In this document: one piece after another, positions 1 through 5,923 of the stretch
Numbering within the stretch: the first letter of the stretch is position 1
How the letters are laid out: each line of letters opens with the position of its first letter
NCBI GenBank assembly: GCA_016188835.1
Contig: JACPHB010000024.1
Coordinates: forward strand, 1-32,778
Origin: Parcubacteria group bacterium
GTDB taxonomy: Bacteria > Patescibacteriota > Minisyncoccia > UBA10092
DNA length: 32,778 nucleotides
Direction of reading: 5' to 3'
Program-made: the position numbers and the translations under genes
The notes under the pieces: generated by a model
Database searches by the model: none
Seen by the model: the letters and a program-made list of their open reading frames with translations, nothing else
Told to the model about the DNA's origin: nothing

Positions 1-1
1 A

Positions 2-910
2 AACAAGACTGATGTTCAAGAATTTTCTCCAAAATTAATGGATAATATTTTTGTTCTCCACGAAGATTTAAAATCAGGCGACTACCGACACGGCGGATAC
101 AAGGCCTTTAATATATCTGATCCTAAACCAAGAAACATCCACAAGGCAAGCGTTGGAGACAGATTATTGCATCACGCAATTTATCGCGTACTTTATCCCT
201 TCTTCAATGGGACATTCATTCCCGATTCTTATTCCTGCCGGATTAAAAAAGGAATGCATAAAGCGTTGAATAGATTTCGCGTATTTTCTTATATCGTTAG
301 CCACAATAATACAAGAACCTGCTGGGTTCTAAAATGCGACATCAAAAAATTCTTTGCGAGCATTGATCATCAAATACTTTTGGATATTTTAAACTCATAT
401 ATTACGGATATGCAGATTATGAAACTTTTACAAGAAATTATAGAAAGTTTTTCTGTAAAATCAGAGGTTGGCTTACCGCTTGGGAATCTAACCTCGCAAT
501 TATTCGTGAATATCTATATGAATGAATTTGATCAATTCATAAAACACAAACTGAAAGCAAAATATTATATTAGGTATGCCGATGATTTTGTAGTACTATC
601 AAGCAACCGAAAAGAACTTGAGAATCTTATTCCTCTTATTCGAGATTTTCTTTCCGAGAAATTAAAATTGGATCTGCATCCCAACAAGGTTTTTATAAGA
701 ACTCTGGCATCAGGCATTGATTTTCTGGGGTGGGTCAGTTTTCCTGATCACAGGGTTTTACGAACCGTTACTAAGCGTCGTGCATTCAAAGGTATAAATA
801 CCTATCTCACCTTAGAAACAATCAATTCCTATCTTGGTCTTTTAAGCCACGGGAACGCACATAAAATCAGCGACAAAATATTAAACATATATTATACTAA
901 TTCTATATAA
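2..910 (+). CDS. Reverse transcriptase, DGR-like (5' end outside the window)
   Basis: The frame is open to the left window edge (NKTDVQEFSPKL precedes the listed Met). RT motifs are present: LKCDIKKFFASIDH, GLPLGNLTSQLFVNIYMNEFD (GxxxSQ rather than group II QGxxxSP), YIRYADDFVVL, DFLGW, and a C-terminal SYLGLLSHGNAHKI. No maturase/X or HNH domain is present. Confidence 0.75.
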   Translation, partial: NKTDVQEFSPKLMDNIFVLHEDLKSGDYRHGGYKAFNISDPKPRNIHKASVGDRLLHHAIYRVLYPFFNGTFIPDSYSCRIKKGMHKALNRFRVFSYIVSHNNTRTCWVLKCDIKKFFASIDHQILLDILNSYITDMQIMKLLQEIIESFSVKSEVGLPLGNLTSQLFVNIYMNEFDQFIKHKLKAKYYIRYADDFVVLSSNRKELENLIPLIRDFLSEKLKLDLHPNKVFIRTLASGIDFLGWVSFPDHRVLRTVTKRRAFKGINTYLTLETINSYLGLLSHGNAHKISDKILNIYYTNSI

Positions 911-932
911 AAACATTCTAAAAAAATAGGAT

Positions 933-1259
933 ATGCTTACTAAAAAAGAGGTTGAAAAAATTGCGGAATTAGCGCGACTTGGAATAAGCGAGGAAGAAAA
1001 AGAAAAATTCGCCGAGGATTTGTCTTTGGTTTTGGGTTATGTTCAAAAATTATCTGAGGTTAATGTTGAAAAAGTGGAACCGATGACCGGCCCGCTTCGC
1101 CAAAGCTTCAGCGAGGCGAGCGGCACAAATTTAGAAAGTGTTGCGAGAAAAGATGATAATTCAAAAGATATCGCTGATGATGAAATGAAATCCGATATTT
1201 TAAACGCCGCACCCAACAAAGAAAGTGGTTATTTCAAAGTCCCTTCAATACTTAAATGA
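933..1259 (+). CDS. gatC: Asp-tRNA(Asn)/Glu-tRNA(Gln) amidotransferase subunit C
   Basis: N-terminus VEKIAELARLGISEEEKEKFAEDLSLVLGYVQKLSEVNVEKVEPM is typical GatC. The stop overlaps the gatA start (AAATGAAC). Confidence 0.93.
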   Translation: MLTKKEVEKIAELARLGISEEEKEKFAEDLSLVLGYVQKLSEVNVEKVEPMTGPLRQSFSEASGTNLESVARKDDNSKDIADDEMKSDILNAAPNKESGYFKVPSILK

Positions 1260-2740
1260 ACTTAAAAGAACTGACAATTAAACAAGCGCATGGACTTCTT
1301 GAAAATAAAGAGGTTAGTTCGGTTGAGCTGACGCGAGAATTTTTAAATAATGTTAAAGAAAGAGACGGAGACATTCATGCATTCCTGTCTTTAACAGAAG
1401 AAGAAGCGATAGAACAGGCAAAAAAAGTTGACGGAAGAATTGCGAAAGGGGAACCGGTTGAAATGCTTGCCGGAATTCCGGCGGCAATTAAAGATAATAT
1501 TTTAATCCGCGGCGCCAAAGCAACCGCTGCTTCAAAAATTTTAGAAAATTATATCGCGCCATATGACGCGACCGTAATTAAAAAACTCAAAGAAGAAGAA
1601 GCGGTATTTATTGGCAAGACCAATCTGGACGAGTTCGCGATGGGTTCTTCAACCGAAAATTCTGGGTTTGGTCCCACTAAAAATCCGGTTGATTTAGAAA
1701 GAGTTCCCGGCGGTTCTTCCGGCGGTTCGGCGGCGGCCGTTAAAGCCGGTTTTTGCGTTTATGCTTTGGGCTCTGATACTGGCGGCTCAATCCGCCAGCC
1801 GGCAAGTTTTTGCGGCGTTGTTGGTTTTAAACCGACTTATGGCGCTGTTTCCCGCCACGGTTTAATAGCTATGGCTTCATCGCTTGATCAGATCGGGCCG
1901 ATAACTAAAAATGTTGAAGACGCGGCGATTGTTTTTAAAGCTATTTGTGGCAGCGACGAGTTAGATTCCACAAGCATACACCGCGACTATGGAGATTTTA
2001 CAAAACCATTGGATATTGAAGAATTAAAAATCGGCGTGCCGCGGGAATATTTTACTCACGGTTTGGACTCGGAAGTTGAAAAAAGTATAAAATCGATTAT
2101 TGCTAAACTGGGAAAAGAAGGGGCAAAAATAAAAGAAATTTCTTTGCCTTACAGCGAATGGGCTTTGGCCGCTTACTACATAATAATGCCGGCTGAGGTC
2201 TCGGCGAATCTCGCGAGATTTGATGGTATGAAATATGGATATTCCCGCCTACGCCAAGGCTTCGGCGGGCAAGCCAAAATTCAAAACTTATTGGATACGT
2301 ATCTGGAAAGTCGGCAGGATGGTTTTGGCGATGAAGTAAGAAGAAGAATAATGCTCGGCACCTATATTCTTTCGGCAGGTTATTACGACGCGTATTATAA
2401 GCGGGCTCAGAAAGTAAGGCGGCTCGTAAAAAATGATTTTGACCGCGCATTCAAAGATGTTGATGTTATTTTAACACCGACAACGCCATCAACCGCTTTT
2501 AAATTTGGCGAAAAGACCTCAAATCCTTTATCAATGTATCTTGCCGATATTTACACCGTTTCGGTTAACTTGGCGGGAGTACCGGCAATATCCCTGCCAT
2601 CGGGCGAGATAAATGGCCTGCCTGCGCAGGCAGGCCTGCCGGTCGGCTTACAGCTTATAGGTAAAAATTTTGACGATATAAAATTGCTTCAAATCGCAAA
2701 ACTTACGGAAACTGTTATTAAAGAAAAACAACATGCTTGA
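1256..2740 (+). CDS. gatA: Asp-tRNA(Asn)/Glu-tRNA(Gln) amidotransferase subunit A
   Basis: Amidase signature GGSSGGSAAAVKAGFCVYALGSDTGGSIRQPASFCGVVGFKPTYG. Two short in-frame repeat-derived insertions are visible. Confidence 0.97.
   Translation: MNLKELTIKQAHGLLENKEVSSVELTREFLNNVKERDGDIHAFLSLTEEEAIEQAKKVDGRIAKGEPVEMLAGIPAAIKDNILIRGAKATAASKILENYIAPYDATVIKKLKEEEAVFIGKTNLDEFAMGSSTENSGFGPTKNPVDLERVPGGSSGGSAAAVKAGFCVYALGSDTGGSIRQPASFCGVVGFKPTYGAVSRHGLIAMASSLDQIGPITKNVEDAAIVFKAICGSDELDSTSIHRDYGDFTKPLDIEELKIGVPREYFTHGLDSEVEKSIKSIIAKLGKEGAKIKEISLPYSEWALAAYYIIMPAEVSANLARFDGMKYGYSRLRQGFGGQAKIQNLLDTYLESRQDGFGDEVRRRIMLGTYILSAGYYDAYYKRAQKVRRLVKNDFDRAFKDVDVILTPTTPSTAFKFGEKTSNPLSMYLADIYTVSVNLAGVPAISLPSGEINGLPAQAGLPVGLQLIGKNFDDIKLLQIAKLTETVIKEKQHA
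2244..2271. repeat. In-frame palindromic repeat in gatA (encodes [10 protein letters not shown])
   Basis: CCCGCCTACGCCAAGGCTTCGGCGGGCA has outer stem CCCGCC/GGCGGG and inner stem GCC/GGC. It is nearly identical to a repeat inside dnaG at 29366. Confidence 0.85.
2615..2636. repeat. Perfect 22-bp palindrome in frame in gatA (adds about LPAQAG)
   Basis: GGCCTGCCTGC|GCAGGCAGGCC is a perfect palindrome. The protein reads NGLPAQAGLPVGLQLIG where GatA usually has GLPVGLQLIG. Confidence 0.85.
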
Positions 2741-3266
2741 TTTAATTTTAAATATATTGAGCGCGGTAAGAGAGTTTATTTCATTTTTAAGCGGTACGCG
2801 GCTATTTTTTAATTTAAAATGGCTCGGCACTATATTATCGCTGATATTCGGCGCTTTTATTGTAATTCTGATTGTCAAACTTCAAATTATTGATGGCTGG
2901 TTTAAGACAGCCGGAAATTTTTTATTGACTCACACTTTTCCAAAAAGGCATTTAAATAAATCGTGGCAGAAAATTTTAATTCGCCTTGAAAAATCCGACG
3001 AAGCCAATCTACGGCTGGCGTTAATTGAAGCCGACAATCTTTTTGACGACTTGTTAAAGCAGATGCGGCTTCCGGGCGAATCTATGGCCGATCGGTTGAG
3101 ATATATTGATTCGTCGCAAATTTCCAATATTGACGAAATCTGGCGTGCCCATAAATTGCGCAATGTTTTAGTCCACAACCATGAATATCCGATTACCAGA
3201 AACGAAATGGAGTTAAGCGTTAAGGCCTACGAAAAAGCGCTGAAAGAATTGGAGTTTATTGATTAA
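2733..3266 (+). CDS. Membrane-anchored protein of unknown function with HEPN-like R-x4-H motif
   Basis: N-terminal hydrophobic segment (LSLIFGAFIVILIVKL) followed by a helical domain with AHKLRNVLVHNHEYPI. Confidence 0.6.
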   Translation: MLDLILNILSAVREFISFLSGTRLFFNLKWLGTILSLIFGAFIVILIVKLQIIDGWFKTAGNFLLTHTFPKRHLNKSWQKILIRLEKSDEANLRLALIEADNLFDDLLKQMRLPGESMADRLRYIDSSQISNIDEIWRAHKLRNVLVHNHEYPITRNEMELSVKAYEKALKELEFID

Positions 3267-3287
3267 CCCCGTAATTTAACTTTAATA

Positions 3288-3545
3288 ATGTTCTTCTACA
3301 CATACGTATTGCTCAGTTTAAAAGATAACGATTTTTATATTGGTTATTCCTCTGATTTAAAAAGAAGAATAGAAGAACATAATTTAGGCAAAAATTTTTC
3401 AACAAAATTCCGAAGACCATTCAAGCTTATTTATTATGAATCATGCCTTAGCAAAGAAGATGCCCGCCAAAGAGAGATATATTTAAAGTCATCCATAGGC
3501 CATCGATTCTTAAAAAGAAGATTACATAACTTTTTCCGACAATAA
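3288..3545 (+). CDS. GIY-YIG domain small endonuclease-like protein
   Basis: YTYVLLSLKDNDFYIGYSSDLKRRIEEHNLGK...STKFRRPFKLIYYE...REIYLKS is typical of the single-domain GIY-YIG family. Confidence 0.92.
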   Translation: MFFYTYVLLSLKDNDFYIGYSSDLKRRIEEHNLGKNFSTKFRRPFKLIYYESCLSKEDARQREIYLKSSIGHRFLKRRLHNFFRQ

Positions 3546-3584
3546 TTTTTGCCTTTTAAAGTTAAATTACAGGGTTGATTTGTG

Positions 3585-3660
3585 CGCTGTGGAAGGGATT
3601 CGAACCCTCGATCTCCTTCGTGACAGGAAGGCGCTTTAAACCGGGCTAAGCTACCACCGC
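3585..3660 (-). tRNA. tRNA-Asp(GTC)
   Basis: Reverse complement GCGGTGGTAGCTTAGCCCGG...CCTTC-CTGTCAC-GAAGG...GAGGGTTCGAATCCCTTCCACAGC folds as a cloverleaf with one acceptor mismatch. Anticodon GTC; no encoded CCA. Confidence 0.88.
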
Positions 3661-3663
3661 AAA

Positions 3664-3735
3664 TGCCGACGGCAGGAATCGAACCTGCGACGTTCGCTTT
3701 ATGAGGGCGACGTTCTACCACTGAACTACATCGGC
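3664..3735 (-). tRNA. tRNA-Met(CAT), elongator-like (tRNA-Ile2 cannot be excluded)
   Basis: Reverse complement GCCGATGTAGTTCAGTGGTAGAACGTCGCC-CTCATAA-AGCGAACGTCGCAGGTTCGATTCCTGCCGTCGGCA has a paired G1-C72. Confidence 0.85.
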
Positions 3736-3809
3736 GATATTTGACCATTCTATCAAAAATATTTTATAATTTCAACGCGGGGTAGAGCAGTCTGGTAGCT
3801 CGCAAGGCT

Positions 3810-4469
3810 CGATATTCCGCGAAATTAACATCTTTAATAATATATGGATACAAAGCTTAAAGGTGACATAGCCGAACAAGCTACTATTATGGAAGCGTTA
3901 AAACGAGGCTGGGCGGTTCTAAAACCTTTGGGAGATCGATTGCCATATGATTTAGTTTTGGACCTGAAAGGCAAACTTATTAAGGTCCAGGTTAAATCGG
4001 CATGGTTAGATAAAAAATCGGGAAATTTTGTTGTTGACAATCGCCGCACCAAAACGAACAGACGTCGTATGTTGCGCGAATTGTACAAATTATCCGATTT
4101 TGATTTTGCCGTAATTTATCTTGATGGGGTGAATATATTCTATATTTTCCCTATTGAAATATTTACAAAGTACGGTAGCGTTATCCATTTTGTTGAAGAA
4201 AAAAAGCGTCAAAGAAAACCTCGGTCGGCAAATTATCGCAACGCTTGGGATTTAATTTCGCAATGGGCTGCGCGCAAGGAAACTCGCGCGTGATAACCTG
4301 TCAAATTCGGGGAAACCCCCAAAAAGGGCAATCCCGAGCCAAGGTCGCTTCAGACGACAAGGTGTAGAGACTTAATGGCAGGCATCCCGAATATTGTCGA
4401 GGGATGAAGAGAAAGTCCAGACCCCAAATCCGCTCATTGAGCGGAGCGGCGAAAGTCGTGGAGGGTAAG
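3810..4469 (+). mobile_element. Group I intron (IC3-like) in tRNA-fMet, with endonuclease ORF in the P1 region
   Basis: 5' exon ends in U and intron ends in G. The core GTGATAACCTGTCAAATTCGGGGAAACCC...GGGCAATCCCGAGCCAA closely matches the cyanobacterial/plastid trnL intron core. Also P7 GACTT (4368-4372)/AAGTC (4412-4416), P8 CATCCC/GGGATG, P9-like TCCGCTC-ATT-GAGCGGA, and P2 GCGCG/CGCGC. Confidence 0.93.
3844..4293 (+). CDS. PD-(D/E)XK homing endonuclease, I-Ssp6803I-like
   Basis: 149 aa inside the intron: MDTKLKGDIAEQATIMEAL...LPYDLVLDLKGKLIKVQVKSAW. E11, D36, Q49 and K51 form the PD-(D/E)XK-type site with Q replacing the second acidic residue. Confidence 0.9.
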   Translation: MDTKLKGDIAEQATIMEALKRGWAVLKPLGDRLPYDLVLDLKGKLIKVQVKSAWLDKKSGNFVVDNRRTKTNRRRMLRELYKLSDFDFAVIYLDGVNIFYIFPIEIFTKYGSVIHFVEEKKRQRKPRSANYRNAWDLISQWAARKETRA

Positions 4470-4548
4470 CATAACCTTGAGGTCGTTGGTTCAAATCCAA
4501 CCCCCGCAACAAATTGCTTTTTTCGTAAAAATTTGATAAAATCAATAC

Positions 4549-4755
4549 ATGTTGATAAGCGCAAAACAAGCCTATTTAGCGGCTCTTATTTTTTCAAGCG
4601 TTTTGGCTTTGTCTTCTTTTTTTGGCATTATTTTTTTTGTGAGTCCCGCCGATGCCGGCGTTTTTGGGGTTATAATTCTCTATGCCGGCTTTAGCGTCGG
4701 AGCGGTCAGTTTAGGGTTAACTATATGGAAATTGATAAATCGGAAAAAAAATTAA
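4549..4755 (+). CDS. Small two-TM membrane protein, unknown function
   Basis: 68 aa with two hydrophobic helices; overlaps the start of the PheRS gene. Confidence 0.5.
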   Translation: MLISAKQAYLAALIFSSVLALSSFFGIIFFVSPADAGVFGVIILYAGFSVGAVSLGLTIWKLINRKKN

Positions 4756-5852
4756 TAGAGACATTGCGAAAAAGGCATGACCCCGAAGCCGAAAGATTAA
4801 AGCGTTTTTTAGCTATGCCCGACTTAACGCGCGCTCCGGGCAGTCCCTTGGCGGATCTTGCGCGGCGCATTTCCAGCTTGCCGCGTTTTGCCACATTTAA
4901 AAATTTAAATGTGCCCGAAATTATACCGTATGATGTAAGTTTTGATCTTTTCAACTTTCCTAAAAACCATCCGGCCCGAAAACCGTCCGATACTTATTTT
5001 GTTGATAAAAATCATGTTTTACGAACTCACACCACGGTAATGTGGTATTATCATCTTAATTTACCAGAGGTAAAGAGCAAAATTAAAAAAGGCGAATCCG
5101 TTGGCGCATATTCATATGGCAAGGTTTATCGCAAAGATGAAATAGATCGGGAGCATATGAATGTATTCCATCAAATGGACGGTTGGTATTTGTGCCGCCG
5201 AAAAGATCGCGTTATAGCCATAAATGATCTGAAAGAAGTTTTAACCGAAATAGCTCGGGCAATTTTTGGCAAAGATATTAAATATCGTTTTAATGTAGAC
5301 GAATTTCCATACACAGATCCGTCAATTGAAATGGAAATTAAAATCTCTGACAGATGGATAGAAGTTTTGGGTGCCGGCGTGGTAAGAAAAGTTGTTTTAA
5401 AAAATCTTGGCGTTGACCCGAAAGAATATAATGGTTGGGCGTTCGGGTTCGGACTTGAGCGGCTGGCAATTTTAAGTATGGATTTGCCCGACATTCGCCT
5501 TTTATGGTCGCAAGATGAAAGAGTAAAAAAGCAATTACGTTTGGGCAATAAGTTTCAAGAGGTCTCAAAGTTTCCGCCAATTACCCGCGACATTTCGTTT
5601 ATAGTTGATAAAAAATTTATTCCCAATGATTATTTTGATTTGATAAGGGATTTGGGCAGCGATTTGGTTGAAGAAGTAAAACTTTTAGATAAATATTCCA
5701 ATCAAAAAAAATTTGGAACTGATAAATTAAGCTATACATATCGCATTATATATAGAAAGGGCGATAGGACTCTTTTGTCGGTAGAAGTGGATAAAATACA
5801 GAAAAAAATTTACAATAAAACTGCCGAACGATTTAACGCGGAGTTAAGATAA
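4725..5852 (+). CDS. pheS: Phenylalanyl-tRNA synthetase, single-chain mitochondrial-like architecture (catalytic core plus C-terminal FDX-ACB domain)
   Basis: Class II core HPARKPSDTYFVDKNHVLRTHTT, VFHQMDGWYL, GAGVVRKVVLKNLG, GWAFGFGLERLAIL. It is followed by SKFPPITRDISFIVDKK...LLDKYSNQ...LSYTYRIIYRKGDRTLLSVEVDKIQKKIYNKTAERFNAELR, an anticodon-binding ferredoxin-fold domain normally found at the PheT C-terminus or in mtPheRS. Confidence 0.88.
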   Translation: MEIDKSEKKLIETLRKRHDPEAERLKRFLAMPDLTRAPGSPLADLARRISSLPRFATFKNLNVPEIIPYDVSFDLFNFPKNHPARKPSDTYFVDKNHVLRTHTTVMWYYHLNLPEVKSKIKKGESVGAYSYGKVYRKDEIDREHMNVFHQMDGWYLCRRKDRVIAINDLKEVLTEIARAIFGKDIKYRFNVDEFPYTDPSIEMEIKISDRWIEVLGAGVVRKVVLKNLGVDPKEYNGWAFGFGLERLAILSMDLPDIRLLWSQDERVKKQLRLGNKFQEVSKFPPITRDISFIVDKKFIPNDYFDLIRDLGSDLVEEVKLLDKYSNQKKFGTDKLSYTYRIIYRKGDRTLLSVEVDKIQKKIYNKTAERFNAELR

Positions 5853-5923
5853 TAGAAATAACGAAAAAAACAATCAAAAAAATTCAATCAACTAATAATT
5901 ATACTGCCAAAGATATTTATGTT

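Larger units (their letters stand above)
3776..4509 (+). tRNA. Initiator tRNA-fMet(CAT), interrupted by a group I intron (exons 3776-3809 and 4470-4509)
   Basis: 5' exon CGCGGGGTAGAGCAGTCTGGTAGCTCGCAAGGCT joined to 3' exon CATAACCTTGAGGTCGTTGGTTCAAATCCAACCCCCGCAA gives a complete 74-nt fMet tRNA. It has the initiator C1:A72 mismatch and anticodon arm CAAGG-CTCATAA-CCTTG. Confidence 0.95.

Noticed and set aside
2-910. Reverse transcriptase as a group II intron
   Set aside because: No maturase or endonuclease domain, GxxxSQ instead of QGxxxSP, and no domain V/VI-like structure in the 22 bp before gatC.
2103-2450. Minus-strand ORF inside gatA, and similar antisense ORFs in gyrB, dnaE, thrS and dnaG
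   Set aside because: Antisense to strongly conserved proteins, low-complexity translations, no family recognised.
3434-3748. 104-aa minus-strand ORF (MVKYRRCSSVVERRPHKANVAGSIPAVG...)
   Set aside because: It is the translation of tRNA-Asp and tRNA-Met sequence, so a spurious ORF.
3778-3815. 5' tRNA-like fragment as an isolated tRNA pseudogene
   Set aside because: The exact complementary 3' half lies at 4470-4509 with group I splice-site rules and core in between, so this is an intron-split gene.
4301-4569. Minus-strand ORFs over the intron 3' part (GLDLNQRPQGYAYPP / FEPTTSRLCLP)
   Set aside because: They read through the tRNA-fMet 3' exon and intron core; typical tRNA-derived spurious peptides.
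4404-4694. 96-aa plus-strand ORF over intron core, tRNA exon and the next gene
   Set aside because: Overlaps structured RNA and a better membrane-protein ORF in another frame.
5171-5580. Minus-strand ORFs in the PheRS gene
   Set aside because: Opposite to the conserved synthetase core; no recognisable domain.
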